A stretch of DNA of 64,000 bases, from NCBI RefSeq assembly GCF_013409005.1, contig NZ_JACBZO010000001.1:1984001-2048000 (forward strand), in the 5' to 3' direction. Below the pieces are notes generated by a model. It searched no databases and was not told where the DNA came from. It worked only from the letters and a program-made list of their open reading frames with translations. Positions 21,389 through 31,781 of the stretch are shown piece after piece. The DNA comes from Demequina lutea. GTDB lineage: Bacteria > Actinomycetota > Actinomycetes > Actinomycetales > Demequinaceae. A program made the translations under genes and the position numbers. Every line of letters starts with the position of its first letter. Position 1 is the first letter of the stretch.

Positions 21389-22848
21389 CAGAGCCCTCCT
21401 CCGCCCAGGGTGCCAAGGAAGATGGCAAAGACGACATAGCCGACGGGCGCCGCGAAGAGGAGCGAGTCGATCCTGTCAAGGATGCCTCCGTGTCCGGGAA
21501 GCGCACTGGACATGTCCTTGACCTGGATGTCCCTCTTGAGTGCGCTCTCGGCGAGGTCCCCGATCACGGCCGCGACGGCCGACGCGAAACCGACCGCGGC
21601 GCCGATGTACCACTTACCGTCAAAGAAGAAGTACGCAGCCACGGACGCCGCTGCGGTGCCCAACAGGAGGCCGCCGATCGCGCCCTCCCAGGTCTTCGCT
21701 GGGCTCACGCGCTCTAGGAGTTTATGTCGCCCGAGGAGCGAGCCCGCGATCAGGGCGCCCGTGTCATTGCCCACCACGGCGAGAACGACGATCACCACCC
21801 GCTCCCAACCGTTGTCCGCGAGTTCAAGCAGGAAGAGGAACGACGCGAGGAAAGGGATCCACAGCAGCGTGAGGATTCCGGCAAGCGAGTCTGCCAGCGT
21901 GTTCTCGATACGCTCATCGCCGATGCGCCACGCAACAACTCCCGCGCAGCCGACGAGCAAAGCCACCACGAGACCCTCGGCCTTGCCGTAATAGGTCGCG
22001 ACTCCGAGGCCAAGGGTGGCAGCGACGAGCGGCACTACCGGAATTCTCCGACCGTGCCTTTCGAGCGCCCGCTTCCACTCGATGACGGCACCGACGGCGA
22101 ACGTGTAGAGAACCGCGGCAAAGGCGAGTTCGTGGTAGTACGAGGCAGCGACGGTGACGGCGAGCAAGGCCAGCCCGACAGCCGTGGCGACCGGCATGTT
22201 CCTGCCTGCCAAACGCCCGCCCTTGCCGGATGGCACGTCCGGCCGTTCCTCCCACGATTCGGTGCCGTCGGGTTCAAGCGAATCCCCGGGTCCACCGAAC
22301 TCGGCCTGCCGATAGGTCTGTAGCTGAACGGTTTCGACTTGGGCCCCCTCAACCTCACCGGATTCGTGCTCCGCGGGCTCCAACGCACCGGATTCGTCCT
22401 CGCCGTCCGGAAGCTCACCGGTCTGGAACTCGCCAGACGCCGGCTCTTCCCACTCGGGGTGCTCGACCTCGTCGTCGTCGCCCAACTCTCCGTCGTCAAC
22501 CCCCGCGTTCGGATCAAAGGGGAAGTCGAAGACTTGCGGAGCGTCGATGGGAGACAACAGGTCAAATGGTTCGTGGCGTTCTATGCCCTCGAAGTTGGCG
22601 CGGGCTGCTTCCGCCGCGGGCATGTCCGAATACAAAGGGGGATCAATCACGTCGTCGTCGTCTGGGACGTCTGCGTCGGGCTCGGTCGCGCGCCCTGCCC
22701 TGCGCTCAAAAGCCTTCAACTGCAGGGCGCGGTACCGATGCGGGGAGAACAGGTCGGCCGCGCGCTGACGCTTCCCGCGCGGCGGAGTCTGCTCACGAGG
22801 CTGCTCGTCGGGTGCCGACCGCGAGCGCTCGGAGTCGTCGGCCGCCAT
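21388..22848 (-). CDS. cdsA: Phosphatidate cytidylyltransferase with long acidic N-terminal extension
   Basis: 486 residues. Makes CDP-diacylglycerol for phospholipid synthesis. The catalytic part (from about residue 215) has many membrane spans, [16 protein letters not shown] and the C-terminal signature [22 protein letters not shown] with [12 protein letters not shown]. The first 210 residues are hydrophilic and very rich in Asp, Glu and Pro (for example [14 protein letters not shown]), roughly doubling the cytosolic part relative to E. coli CdsA; such extensions occur in actinobacteria but this one is long. The start overlaps the frr stop (TGATG). Confidence 0.94.
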   Translation of the reverse strand: MAADDSERSRSAPDEQPREQTPPRGKRQRAADLFSPHRYRALQLKAFERRAGRATEPDADVPDDDDVIDPPLYSDMPAAEAARANFEGIERHEPFDLLSPIDAPQVFDFPFDPNAGVDDGELGDDDEVEHPEWEEPASGEFQTGELPDGEDESGALEPAEHESGEVEGAQVETVQLQTYRQAEFGGPGDSLEPDGTESWEERPDVPSGKGGRLAGRNMPVATAVGLALLAVTVAASYYHELAFAAVLYTFAVGAVIEWKRALERHGRRIPVVPLVAATLGLGVATYYGKAEGLVVALLVGCAGVVAWRIGDERIENTLADSLAGILTLLWIPFLASFLFLLELADNGWERVVIVVLAVVGNDTGALIAGSLLGRHKLLERVSPAKTWEGAIGGLLLGTAAASVAAYFFFDGKWYIGAAVGFASAVAAVIGDLAESALKRDIQVKDMSSALPGHGGILDRIDSLLFAAPVGYVVFAIFLGTLGGGGL

Positions 22849-23405
22849 CAGACCGTCAGCAACTCGCTCTCCTTGTGAGCGAGCAGCGCATCGATGACGT
22901 CAGTGTGCTTTTTGGTGAGGGAATCGAGCTCCTTCTCACCCCGCGAACCGTCGTCTTCGCCGACGTCGCCGTCCTTGACGGCGGCATCGATCGCGTCTTT
23001 GGCCTTGCGTCGCATGTTGCGGAGCGTGATCTTGGCGTCCTCGGCCTTCGACTTGGCAAGCTTGACGTAGTCCTTGCGCCGCTCCTCCGTGAGGATTGGC
23101 AAGTTCACGCGTATGAGCGTGCCGTCATCGGACGGGTTGACGCCTAGATCCGAGTTGCGCAGCGCCGTCTCAATGTTGCGCTTCGCGCTCGCGTCGTAGG
23201 GGCTGATGGTGACGGTGCGCGGCTCGGGGACAGCGATCGCCGCGAGCTGCTGCAGTGGCGTGGGCGCGCCATAGTAATCAACGAGGATGTGCGCGAACAT
23301 CGCCGACGAGGCCTGCCCCGTCCTGATGGAGGCAAAGCTATCCTTGGCGACCTCGACGGCCTTGTCCATGTTGTCCTCGGCCTCGAGGAGGATGTCGTCA
23401 ATCAC
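22848..23405 (-). CDS. frr: Ribosome recycling factor
   Basis: 185 residues, the usual length. With EF-G it splits the post-termination ribosome. Motifs: EDNMDKAVEVAKDSFASIRTGQ, ILVDYYGAPTPLQQLA, RTVTISPYDASAKRNIETAL, RVNLPILTEERRKDYVKLAK. Starts at GTG 23405 with an AAGGGA ribosome site. Downstream of pyrH by 22 bp, upstream of cdsA. Confidence 0.97.
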   Translation of the reverse strand: MIDDILLEAEDNMDKAVEVAKDSFASIRTGQASSAMFAHILVDYYGAPTPLQQLAAIAVPEPRTVTISPYDASAKRNIETALRNSDLGVNPSDDGTLIRVNLPILTEERRKDYVKLAKSKAEDAKITLRNMRRKAKDAIDAAVKDGDVGEDDGSRGEKELDSLTKKHTDVIDALLAHKESELLTV

Positions 23406-23427
23406 GTCTGTCCCTTCGTGCGGTCAC

Positions 23428-24171
23428 CTAAGGGGTGACCCGCGTCCCGATTCTCTCACCTAGCAGGGCACGCGTCACATTGCCGTGCGTATCGAGACCG
23501 AACACCACCATGGGCACCCGGTTGTCCATTGCCAGCGAGAACGCCATGGAGTCCATCACTGCCAAACGCTTGTGCAACGCCTCGCGATAGGTCACCGTCT
23601 CAAGACGCACCGCCGTGGGGTCGGTGCGCGGGTCTGCCGTGTAGACCGCATCCACGCCGTTCTTACCCATGATGACCTCGGTGCATAGGGTCTCCAGGGC
23701 GCGCTGCACCGCCACCGTATCGGTCGAGAAGTAGGGCATGCCTGCGCCCGCGGCAAAGATCACCACGCGGCCCTTTTCCATGTGACGGATGGCGCGCAAC
23801 GGAATGTAGGGCTCCGCGACCTGGCCCATCGTGATCGCGGTCTGCACGCGCGTCGCGACCCCTGCCTGCTCGAGGAAGTCCTGAAGCGCGAGCGCATTCA
23901 TCACCGTGCCGAGCATGCCCATGTAGTCGGCACGCGCGCGCTCCATCCCGGAGGCACTGAGTTCCGCTCCCCTGAAGAAGTTGCCGCCGCCAACGACGAT
24001 CGCGACCTGCACGCCTTGACCCACGGCATCGGCAATTTCGTCTGCCACCCTGCGCACGACGATGGGGTCGAGACCGACGGCACCGCCGCCGAACATTTCT
24101 CCAGACAACTTGAGCAAAACGCGGCGCGCCGCGGGAGGGACTACGCCCGACTCATTGGTGACATCGGGCAT
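23428..24171 (-). CDS. pyrH: Uridylate kinase
   Basis: 247 residues. UMP to UDP phosphorylation, amino-acid-kinase fold. [13 protein letters not shown] at the N-terminus, [34 protein letters not shown], and [17 protein letters not shown] are the family motifs. GAGGAG before the ATG. Sits in the tsf-pyrH-frr order. Confidence 0.97.
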   Translation of the reverse strand: MPDVTNESGVVPPAARRVLLKLSGEMFGGGAVGLDPIVVRRVADEIADAVGQGVQVAIVVGGGNFFRGAELSASGMERARADYMGMLGTVMNALALQDFLEQAGVATRVQTAITMGQVAEPYIPLRAIRHMEKGRVVIFAAGAGMPYFSTDTVAVQRALETLCTEVIMGKNGVDAVYTADPRTDPTAVRLETVTYREALHKRLAVMDSMAFSLAMDNRVPMVVFGLDTHGNVTRALLGERIGTRVTP

Positions 24172-24212
24172 AAGAATCTCCTCGCGGCGCGCAGCTAAAC
24201 GGGTGTTGGGTC

Positions 24213-25052
24213 CTAGGCTCCCACACGGAAACGGGCGAAGCCGACCACCGCGCCGCCCGTAGCCTCAACGACCTTGCCAACGGTGGTCTTGGGGTCCTTG
24301 GCGAACGCCTGCTCGACGAGCACGTTCTCCTTGAAGAAGCCGTTCATGCGACCCTCAATGATCTTCGGAAGGGCGGCCTCCGGCTTTCCCTCGTTACGCG
24401 AGGTCTCCTCGGCAACACGACGCTCGTTGTCGACCACGTCCGCGGGAACCTCGTCCCGCGTGAGGTACAGCGGCGAGTACGCGGCGATATGCATTGCCAC
24501 ATCCCTGGCCACATCGGCAGCCTTCGCGTCCGAGCCGACCAACACGCCCACCTGAGCGGGAAGATCCTTGTTCGTCTTGTGGAGGTAGTCGACCACGACG
24601 GGTGCCGCAACTCGAGCCACGCGGCGAAGGATGACCTTCTCGCCGAGCACGCCAGCGTTCTCGTCGATGACCTCCTTGACGGTCTTACCTTCGAGCGGGG
24701 CCGTGAGGGCCGCGTCCAAGTCGGCAGCGTCAGCGGCTACGACCGCACCGAGCACGGACTGCGCAAGCGCCACGAACTTGTCGTTCTTGGCGACGAAGTC
24801 GGTCTCGGAGTTGAGCTCGATGAGCGTGCCCACCTGGCCGTCACCGACGGCTCCGATGTGCGTGATGACGAGCCCTTCGGAAGCCGAACGACCCTCGCGC
24901 TTGCTGACGCCCTTCAGGCCCTTGATGCGCAACACGTCAACGGCCTTGTCCAGGTCGCCATCCGTCTCGTCCAAGGCCTTCTTGACGTCGAGCATTCCAG
25001 CACCAGTGCGCTCACGGAGCGTCTGGATGTCGGCAACGGTGTAGTTCGCCAT
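24213..25052 (-). CDS. tsf: Elongation factor Ts
   Basis: 279 residues. Nucleotide exchange factor for EF-Tu. The N-terminal UBA-like domain ([20 protein letters not shown]) and the core with [20 protein letters not shown], containing the conserved TDFVA contact motif, are clear. Lies nine bases downstream of rpsB, forming the rpsB-tsf operon. Confidence 0.98.
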   Translation of the reverse strand: MANYTVADIQTLRERTGAGMLDVKKALDETDGDLDKAVDVLRIKGLKGVSKREGRSASEGLVITHIGAVGDGQVGTLIELNSETDFVAKNDKFVALAQSVLGAVVAADAADLDAALTAPLEGKTVKEVIDENAGVLGEKVILRRVARVAAPVVVDYLHKTNKDLPAQVGVLVGSDAKAADVARDVAMHIAAYSPLYLTRDEVPADVVDNERRVAEETSRNEGKPEAALPKIIEGRMNGFFKENVLVEQAFAKDPKTTVGKVVEATGGAVVGFARFRVGA

Positions 25053-25061
25053 GTGCGTCCC

Positions 25062-26288
25062 TTACTTGTCGGCGTCAGCGTCGGCCGTCTCGGCGGCGTC
25101 GGTCTTCTTGGTGGTCTTCTTCGCCGCAGGCTTCGCGGCGGGCTTGGCTGCAGGCTTCGCGGCTGGCTTGGCCGCGGGGGCCTCTGCAGCAGGAGCGTCA
25201 GCGACGGGAGCCTCAACGACGACGACTTCCTCGGCAGGAGCCTCGACGACGATTTCTTCGACGACGATGACTTCCTCGGCAGGAGCCTCAACGACAACAG
25301 GTGCGTCGGCGACAACAGGTGCAGCGTCAGCAACAGGAGCCTCAACGGCGGCGGGAGCCTCAACGGCAACTGCTTCCTCGGCAGGTGCAGCCTCGGCAGG
25401 TGCGTCTTCGGCTAGTGCGGCCTTCACCTCAGGTGCGGGGGTCTCAACCGCGGCGGCTGCTGCGTCGAGGGGGGCGACTTCGGCCACCGGAGCGTCAGCG
25501 GCAGGAGCAGCGTCAGCTCCACCGAGGAGTTCCTGCTCCCAATCGGCGAGCGGCTCTGCCTCGGCGGCGACCGCAGCCTCGTCCCCCGTCTTGGCGGCGT
25601 GGCGCAAACGGATGCCCTCGGCCACAGCGTCGGAGATGACGCGCGTCAACAGGCCAACGGAGCGAATCGCGTCGTCGTTTCCAGGGATGCCGTACTGGAC
25701 CGAGTCGGGGTCGCAGTTCGAGTCGAGGATGGCAACGACCGGGATGCCGAGCTTCTTGGCCTCGTCGATCGCGAGGTGCTCCTTGTTCGTGTCAACGATC
25801 CACACGATTGAGGGGGTCTTGCCCATGTCGCGGATGCCGGACAGCACCTTGAACAGCTTGTCCTTCTCGCGGCGCATGATGAGAAGTTCTTTCTTGGTGT
25901 GGCCGGAACCGGCGACATCGTCGAAGTCGACCTCTTCGAGTTCCTTGAGGCGCTGAATGCGCTTGCTCACGGTCTGGAAGTTGGTGAGCATTCCGCCGAG
26001 CCAACGCTCGTTGACGAAGGGCATTCCGACGCGAGCGGCCTGCTCGGCGATGGTCGACTGAGCCTGGCGCTTGGTGCCGACGAACAGCACGCTGCCGCCG
26101 TGTGCGACGGTGTCACGCACGAACTCGTAGGCGGTGTCGATCATGGAGACCGACTGCTGCAGGTCGATGATGTAGTTGCCGTTGCGCTCGGTGAGGATGA
26201 AGCGCTTCATCTTGGGGTTCCAGCGGCTGGTCTGGTGTCCAAAGTGGACGCCCGCATCCAGCATCTGGCGCATGGTCACAACTGCCAT
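25062..26288 (-). CDS. rpsB: 30S ribosomal protein S2 with long Ala/Glu/Lys tail
   Basis: 408 residues. The S2 core is residues 1 to about 255: [69 protein letters not shown]. About 150 extra residues follow: an Ala/Val/Glu/Pro stretch, then AAKP repeated five times, then a Lys patch and a short acidic end. S2 is normally 230-300 residues. The start is ATG 26288 with AAGGAA seven bases upstream; the frame continues upstream but is not S2-like there. Confidence 0.96.
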   Translation of the reverse strand: MAVVTMRQMLDAGVHFGHQTSRWNPKMKRFILTERNGNYIIDLQQSVSMIDTAYEFVRDTVAHGGSVLFVGTKRQAQSTIAEQAARVGMPFVNERWLGGMLTNFQTVSKRIQRLKELEEVDFDDVAGSGHTKKELLIMRREKDKLFKVLSGIRDMGKTPSIVWIVDTNKEHLAIDEAKKLGIPVVAILDSNCDPDSVQYGIPGNDDAIRSVGLLTRVISDAVAEGIRLRHAAKTGDEAAVAAEAEPLADWEQELLGGADAAPAADAPVAEVAPLDAAAAAVETPAPEVKAALAEDAPAEAAPAEEAVAVEAPAAVEAPVADAAPVVADAPVVVEAPAEEVIVVEEIVVEAPAEEVVVVEAPVADAPAAEAPAAKPAAKPAAKPAAKPAAKKTTKKTDAAETADADADK

Positions 26289-26624
26289 GGCAGAGTTCCT
26301 TGTCCGCACGCTTGCGCGTGCTAAGTGGCCGGCGGGCGTGAGCCCAACCGGAGTCTTCGGTTGATGGCAATCCCGTGTGGGACTACCCCTAGCGCCAACG
26401 CGGGCCGGCACCGAGTCGCCTCGGACCATCGCCTTCCCGGCGCGCCCCTGAAAAACCAAGGGCACGAATGACGCGCGTTGTCACCTCCATTGCGAAGGTG
26501 CGGGGTCAATCGTAGCCGATGAGCGCCCTCGCGTGGTCCCCGAGCTTGTCTGACAGGTACGCGCGGTCGTCCCCATGACGCGCGGGCGCCCGCCCTCCTC
26601 CGCTCCGAACGCGTTCCGTAACCG
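26289..26624 (-). promoter_or_regulatory. rpsB leader region with two small hairpins
   Basis: The 336 bp between rpsB and the divergent M23 gene hold no gene I can support. On the rpsB strand, two stems are visible close to the start: GCACGC/GCGTGC at 26306-26321 and CAACCG/CGGTTG at 26345-26363 (loop of seven). A long leader with stems fits an autoregulated ribosomal protein operon, but I could not match a known leader family. TACGAT and TTGACC occur near 26500-26520 on the minus strand without a correctly spaced partner. Confidence 0.4.
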
Positions 26625-27236
26625 ATGACGGCCTCACGCGGTCCGATGGGCACCATGACAGCGTTTCCCAGAATTGAGTCCGAGCGGCGCGCAAATCGGC
26701 CTATGCGGCAAGCTCGCCCGACGCATCGGCATGCATTTCTCGGCGCCCTTGCGGTGCTGGCTGCCCTCTCTATCGGGGTTCTCGCGTGCGCGCACCCTGC
26801 CGATGCGGCCACAAGGCGCGTTGCCTTGTCGGCGCCCGTGGCACCCTTCACCGTCCAGCGTTTGGCTTCGCTGCCCCCGCAACCATGGCTCGCGGGACAT
26901 CGCGGTGTGGACCTCGCGGCCGACACCGGCGAGCGCGTCACCGCGCCCGCCACCGGGGTCGTCACTTACGTAGGTTTTGTCGTCGACAGGCCGGTGGTTT
27001 CGATCCGACACGTTCAGGGCCTCGTGTCTTCATTTGAGCCCGTCGACTCGACGGCCGTCGTTGGCGACATCATCGCGCGGGGACAAACGATCGGAACGGT
27101 GGCAGACACTCCGCTCCACTGTGTGCGGCGCCAGTGCGTTCACTGGGGACTCAGGCTCAACGGCACCTACGTCGACCCACTCGACTACCTCGAAGGGTTC
27201 GGGCCGGTTCGGCTGCTCCCCACAGATGGTGACTAA
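26625..27236 (+). CDS. Secreted M23-type peptidase-like protein
   Basis: 203 residues from the longest start. A signal peptide (about 36-62, LGALAVLAALSIGVLACAHPADAA) precedes a compact M23 domain: GHRGVDLAADTGERVTAPATG carries the H-x3-D zinc motif and HWGLRLNGTYVDPL the HxG-type third ligand. Likely acts on the cell wall or is a non-cutting scaffold. The ATGs at 26655 and 26703 are also possible; the last would give a more normal signal-peptide length. No start has a good ribosome site. The same divergent partner of rpsB is found in mycobacteria. Confidence 0.85.
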   Translation: MTASRGPMGTMTAFPRIESERRANRPMRQARPTHRHAFLGALAVLAALSIGVLACAHPADAATRRVALSAPVAPFTVQRLASLPPQPWLAGHRGVDLAADTGERVTAPATGVVTYVGFVVDRPVVSIRHVQGLVSSFEPVDSTAVVGDIIARGQTIGTVADTPLHCVRRQCVHWGLRLNGTYVDPLDYLEGFGPVRLLPTDGD

Positions 27237-27250
27237 GAGGCAGACGACGA

Positions 27251-28051
27251 CTAAGAGAAGGCGCCGGTCTTGTCCAGGCTCTCGCGCAGCTTTCTCACCG
27301 CACCCGAGTGAATCTGCGAGACTCGCGACTCCGTGACTCCAAGCACCTGGCCGATCTGTGCCAAGGTCAGGTTCTCGTAGTAGTACAGGTGGAGCACCTG
27401 GCGTTCACGGTCGCGCACCCCCTGAACTGCGGTGGAGAGCAGCGCGTGAGTCTCCTTGACCTCCATCGACGTGGCCACGCCTGGAACGCTCAGCCAAGTG
27501 GCGTGCTCGTGAGAGAACGAGTCGGAGTCGGGGCTCATCGAATCGAGGGCGCCAATATGGCTCAACGCCACTTGCGCGCGCACCGTCCTCACCTCGCGCG
27601 ACTCCCAACCGAGCTCGATCGCCACATCGTCGTCGGTCACCTTGCGCATGAGTCCCTGTTCAAGGGACCTCGTCACGTTCTCGACTGCTCGCGCCTTGGC
27701 GCGCACCGAACGCGGTACCCAGTCGGCGGCGCGCAGTTCGTCGATGATCGCGCCGCGCACGCGGGTGCTTGCGTAGGTCTCGAACTTGAAGCCGCGGTCG
27801 AGCTCGAACTTCTCTATGGCGTCGATGAGGCCAAACATTCCATACGACACCAGGTCCGCGAGCTCGACGGTGTCCGGCAACCGTCCAATCATCCGGGTCG
27901 CCACTTGGGTCACGAGTGGCGCGTAGCGCGTAATGAGCAGCTCGCGCGCCGCACGGCGGTTCTCGCTGTCGGCAAACGCCAGGGACTCCCATGCTGCCGC
28001 GACATCGGCATCACGTGCGTCAAGGTCGAGCGGATCCGAGAAGGTCGTCAT
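27251..28051 (-). CDS. RNA polymerase sigma factor of FliA/WhiG type
   Basis: 266 residues, a group 3 sigma factor with regions 2, 3 and 4 and no region 1. Region 2: YGMFGLIDAIEKFELDRGFKFETYAS; region 3: VRGAIIDELRAADWVPRSVR, typical of the FliA/WhiG/SigF group; region 4: ENLTLAQIGQVLGVTESRVSQI. In Streptomyces the WhiG gene sits in this neighbourhood (rpsB, dprA) and controls sporulation; in motile actinobacteria the protein controls flagellar genes. No flagellar or sporulation genes are in the window, so its regulon is open. Converges on the M23 gene with 14 bp between stops. Confidence 0.93.
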   Translation of the reverse strand: MTTFSDPLDLDARDADVAAAWESLAFADSENRRAARELLITRYAPLVTQVATRMIGRLPDTVELADLVSYGMFGLIDAIEKFELDRGFKFETYASTRVRGAIIDELRAADWVPRSVRAKARAVENVTRSLEQGLMRKVTDDDVAIELGWESREVRTVRAQVALSHIGALDSMSPDSDSFSHEHATWLSVPGVATSMEVKETHALLSTAVQGVRDRERQVLHLYYYENLTLAQIGQVLGVTESRVSQIHSGAVRKLRESLDKTGAFS

Positions 28052-28063
28052 TATCTTGTCCCC

Positions 28064-28966
28064 TTAGGCCCGCGGGTGCGCGAGTTCATAGGCGTGCCGC
28101 AAGCGGTCCGCCGTCACGTGGGTGTAGCGCTGAGTGGTGGCCAGAGACGCGTGGCCGAGCACCTCTTGAACCGACCTGAGATCGGATCCCCCCTCGAGGA
28201 GGTGCGTGGCAGCCGAGTGCCGCAGTGCGTGCGGAGCAATGTCGGGGACGCCCGCACCGGAGGCGAGCCTGTGGATGACCTCGCGAACCTGCCGCTGGTC
28301 CACCCGCGATCCCCTGTGACCGACGAACAACGCGGCGGTATCGCCTGCCAACTGCGAGCGAGCGTTCTCCAACCATGAGGTGAGCGCGCGCTGTGCTGGA
28401 ACGCCGAACGGTACGACGCGCTCCTTGTCACCCTTGCCAAGCACACGAACGGTGCGCTCGTTCATATCCACATCACCGACGTTGACTCCTGCCAGTTCCC
28501 CGACGCGGATCCCGGTGGCGTACAGCAACTCCGCCATGGCCCAGTCCCGCACGTCGATCGCCGTGCCGCTCTGAGCGTGCAGTTCCGCCGTATCAAGCAA
28601 CCGGGACGCTTCATCAACATCAAGAATGTGAGGGAGCGTCACGGAAGCCTTTGCCGATGCCAGCCGTGCGGCGGGGTTGTGCTCCACGATGCCGACACGG
28701 TGGGCCCAGGCGAAGAAGGCCCGCACCGACGCGCCACGGCGCGCAAGGGTTGTTCTGGTCTTACCGTCGGCCGCTTGGCGCGCGAGCCACGCGCGCAAAT
28801 CGGCAAGGGCGACGTCGGTCCACGTGGAGTCATCGTCCAGGCCAAGGAAGGCGGCCAGTGCTTCGACGTCTCCGACGTAGGCCCTCACAGTGTGGTCCGA
28901 GGCGCCGGCGCCATGGCGCAGCGAGGACGCGAAGCGCTCCACCACCGTGCCAGACGTCGTTGACAT
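28064..28966 (-). CDS. xerC: Tyrosine recombinase XerC
   Basis: 300 residues. Resolves chromosome dimers at dif with XerD. N-terminal SAM-like domain (HGAGASDHTVRAYVGDVEAL), catalytic domain with Arg in ATGIRVGELAGVNVGD, HALRHSAATHLLEGG (H-x2-R), GHASLATTQRYTHV (H and the Tyr nucleophile). Length, position next to dprA and the XerC-type C-terminus argue for the housekeeping enzyme rather than a phage integrase. Twelve bp upstream of the sigma gene. Confidence 0.94.
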   Translation of the reverse strand: MSTTSGTVVERFASSLRHGAGASDHTVRAYVGDVEALAAFLGLDDDSTWTDVALADLRAWLARQAADGKTRTTLARRGASVRAFFAWAHRVGIVEHNPAARLASAKASVTLPHILDVDEASRLLDTAELHAQSGTAIDVRDWAMAELLYATGIRVGELAGVNVGDVDMNERTVRVLGKGDKERVVPFGVPAQRALTSWLENARSQLAGDTAALFVGHRGSRVDQRQVREVIHRLASGAGVPDIAPHALRHSAATHLLEGGSDLRSVQEVLGHASLATTQRYTHVTADRLRHAYELAHPRA

Positions 28967-29085
28967 GTTGACACTCTGGCATCGTCACACCCGTCAAATC
29001 AACCCCTTGAGCCACATTTGTCACATCAGACCCACAAGTAACCCCCTTTTTGGGCCATTTTGTCTCGTTTGGGGTATTTCGTGAC

Positions 29086-30264
29086 CTATCGCGCTCGCTT
29101 CCAGCCGCCCTTGCTTCGCTCAATGAGTCCCTGCATTTCGAGGCGTCCCGCTGCGGTCGTCGCATCAATCCACGCCAGGCCGGCACGCTCGGCCACCCGT
29201 TCGACTGTTATCGCTCGGCTCGACGTCACGTCGTATACCGCGCGGTCGGCTGGGGAGTCGAAACTCGGGCGAGCGACCCCCTCCCTTCCGCGCTCACCCA
29301 AACGTTCGACCTCGCCCACATTCCTCTCGGCCCATTCGGTCGAGCTGTCGACGAGCTCGAGCACGTCGTCAACACGCGTGACCAGTATGGCGATGCCATC
29401 GCGAATGAGCGCGTGGCATCCAGCCGACGACGGCGACGTGGCGGGGCCGGGAACCGCACCGATCGGACGTAGCAGCCCGGCGGCATGCCGTGCGGTACTC
29501 AGAGCACCTGACCGCAGGGCCGCCTCGACCACGATCGTGGCCGACGCTGCGGCGATCAATCGGTTGCGAGTGAGGAAGCGCGAGCGATGAGGGGCAAAGC
29601 CGGGCGGCACCTCGCTCACGATCGCCCCAACGTTCATGACTGCCTGTAACAGCGCGTCGTTTCCGGCGGGGTAGAGCCTGTCGACACCTCCCGCCATCAC
29701 CGCGACCGTGGGTGCCTCGGCGGCGAGAGCCGACCGATGCGCGGCGGCATCGATGCCGTACGCGCCGCCAGACAGGACCGCGCGACCGGCCGCGGCAATG
29801 CCGGACGCGAGCTCGGCCGCCATGTGAGATCCGTACGCCGTGGACGACCGCGCTCCCACGATGGCCACGCCTTGGCTCCATGCCGCATCAAGATCGGCCG
29901 AGCCCCTCACGTAGAGAGCAAACGGCTCCGCGGCGCCGAGTGAACTCAGAGCCGATGGCCAACCGGGCGCGCCCCTGGTGACGACTCTCGCGCCGATAGC
30001 CGTCGCCCTGCGCGAGTGAGGCTCGTCGGCAACATCCAGGCGCCGTTCCCACCGCTCGTGCGCCAACACGGCCGCCTCCGCGACCTCCCGCGTGCAGCGA
30101 CCGTACAGGGATGCCGCGGCCGCAGGAAGGCTTCGCGCACCCCACCGGACCCACTCGAGCGCCTCCGCCGCGCCAATCGACGCAACGAGCGCCCCCGCAG
30201 CTTCATCGGCGGGTGCCGCCATGGCGCTCCACGCGACAAGCGCGGCCTCTTCGGACTGTGTCAT
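29086..30264 (-). CDS. dprA: DNA processing protein DprA/Smf
   Basis: 392 residues. Loads RecA on incoming single-stranded DNA in transformation and is widespread even in non-competent bacteria. Rossmann-like core with VAIVGARSSTAYGSHMA, VLSGGAYGIDAAAHRSAL, VMAGGVDRLYPAGN, VSEVPPG and FLTRNRLIAAAS. The C-terminal winged helix (ITVERVAERAGLAWIDATTAAGRL) is present. The ATG overlaps the comM stop (ATGA). The 119-bp gap to xerC is comparatively AT-rich and could hold the xerC promoter. Confidence 0.95.
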   Translation of the reverse strand: MTQSEEAALVAWSAMAAPADEAAGALVASIGAAEALEWVRWGARSLPAAAASLYGRCTREVAEAAVLAHERWERRLDVADEPHSRRATAIGARVVTRGAPGWPSALSSLGAAEPFALYVRGSADLDAAWSQGVAIVGARSSTAYGSHMAAELASGIAAAGRAVLSGGAYGIDAAAHRSALAAEAPTVAVMAGGVDRLYPAGNDALLQAVMNVGAIVSEVPPGFAPHRSRFLTRNRLIAAASATIVVEAALRSGALSTARHAAGLLRPIGAVPGPATSPSSAGCHALIRDGIAILVTRVDDVLELVDSSTEWAERNVGEVERLGERGREGVARPSFDSPADRAVYDVTSSRAITVERVAERAGLAWIDATTAAGRLEMQGLIERSKGGWKRAR

Positions 30265-31781
30265 AGGGGGCCCTCCCTCGATCGAAGGATCATCGCTCGC
30301 GCGACGTGATCCGGCGATGGCGCGTCAATTCCTTCAAGGTCGCTCAACGTCCAGGCGATCCTCAACGCGCGGTCGGCACCACGCGCTGAGAGCCTCCCCT
30401 TGTCGAGCGCCGCGTGCACCACCGCCACGCATGCGCGCGGAGTGAACTCTCTCAACCACGATGGCGGAGCGTGCGACGTGACGGACCATGGCAGCCCCGC
30501 GAATCGCGCCTGTGCCCTGCCCCGCGCCTCGCGAACCCGCGCCGCAACCACCTCGGTCGCCTCCCCCGACTCTGAGGCCCCCCTCGCCACCGGCATGACC
30601 TCCACCTGGATATCGACGCGATCGAGCAGCGGGCCCGATAACCGCGAGAAGTAGCGGCGCCTGGCGAGCGCGCTGCAGGTGCACCTTTCTCCCATGCCGT
30701 AGAAGTGCCCGCACGGGCAGGGGTTCGCCGCGAGTACCAGCTGGAAGCGAGCGGGGTATCTCGCGGCGCCGTACGCACGATGGAGCACTATCTCGCCACT
30801 CTCGAGCGGCTGCCTCAAGGTCTGCAGCACCGCCCCGGGAAACTCTGGGGCCTCATCCAAGAAGAGAACGCCCGCGTGCGCACGGGAAATCGCGCCCGGC
30901 CGCGCGATGCGTGCCCCACCCCCGACGATCGCCGCGGCCGACGCCGAGTGGTGAGGCGCCTCAAACGGCGGCCTCACGAGGAGGCCCTCTTCCGGGCTGA
31001 GGGTTCCCGATATCGAGTGGATTGAGGTCGCCGCGAGCGCGTCTACGGGGATGAGGTCTGGAAGGATTCCGGTAAGGCGCGACGCGAGCATGGTCTTTCC
31101 CGCTCCGGGCGGCCCCACCATGAGCAGATGGTGCGCGCCAGCGGCCGCGACCTCGAGCGCCCATCGGGCCTCGGGCTGACCCCTCACATCGGCCAGGTCA
31201 GCGACCGGCTCGACCCTCCTCGGCGAAGAGACGACGCGAGAGTCGACGCTCCGTGGATCCGGTCGCGCGTCCTCGTTTCCATAAATAGCCGCCAGCTCGG
31301 CGAGAGACGAGACCGCGGTGACTTTCGCGCCCGGTACGAGCCTGGCCTCGTCCGCGTTGCCCTCCGCGACCACCACGCGAGTGGCCCCGGCCTCAACCGC
31401 CGCCGCGACGGAGGGAAGGATGCCGCGGACGGGTCGCAACTGGCCATCGAGGCCGAGTTCACCCAGGTGCACGGCGCCCGCCGCCTGACGAGCGTCGATC
31501 AGTCCCGCCCCCGCGAGCACTGCCACGGCGATCGCGACGTCGGTCACCGAGCCGGACTTGGGAAGCGACGCTGGCGAAAGGTTCACGGTGATACGGCGTT
31601 GCGGCCATGCCAGGCCCGACGACGTCACCGCCGCCCTCACGCGATCCCGCGACTCGTTGAGCGAGGCATCGGGCAATCCCACAAGCGTAAACGCAGGCAG
31701 GGATGGCGCAAGGTGCGCCTCCACGTCGATGACGTGACCCACCACTCCCGTCAGCACCACCGAGCGCGTGCGACCGATCAC
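30261..31781 (-). CDS. comM: ComM / YifB family Mg-chelatase-like AAA ATPase
   Basis: 506 residues. A hexameric helicase-like protein for branch migration in recombination of transforming DNA. N-terminal Lon-like domain (LVGLPDASLNESRDRVRAAV, ITVNLSPASLPKSGS), Walker A MVGPPGAGKTMLASRL, Walker B VLFLDEAPEF, and a zinc-ribbon-like cysteine set in NPCPCGHFYG and CTCSALARRRY. GTG at 31781 has GAGGGG upstream and overlaps the yraN stop by four bases. Confidence 0.95.
   Translation of the reverse strand: MIGRTRSVVLTGVVGHVIDVEAHLAPSLPAFTLVGLPDASLNESRDRVRAAVTSSGLAWPQRRITVNLSPASLPKSGSVTDVAIAVAVLAGAGLIDARQAAGAVHLGELGLDGQLRPVRGILPSVAAAVEAGATRVVVAEGNADEARLVPGAKVTAVSSLAELAAIYGNEDARPDPRSVDSRVVSSPRRVEPVADLADVRGQPEARWALEVAAAGAHHLLMVGPPGAGKTMLASRLTGILPDLIPVDALAATSIHSISGTLSPEEGLLVRPPFEAPHHSASAAAIVGGGARIARPGAISRAHAGVLFLDEAPEFPGAVLQTLRQPLESGEIVLHRAYGAARYPARFQLVLAANPCPCGHFYGMGERCTCSALARRRYFSRLSGPLLDRVDIQVEVMPVARGASESGEATEVVAARVREARGRAQARFAGLPWSVTSHAPPSWLREFTPRACVAVVHAALDKGRLSARGADRALRIAWTLSDLEGIDAPSPDHVARAMILRSREGPL

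Noticed and set aside
28064..28966. Possible phage integrase
   Set aside because: Length, motifs and position next to dprA and the sigma gene fit chromosomal XerC; no phage genes or attachment repeats beside it.
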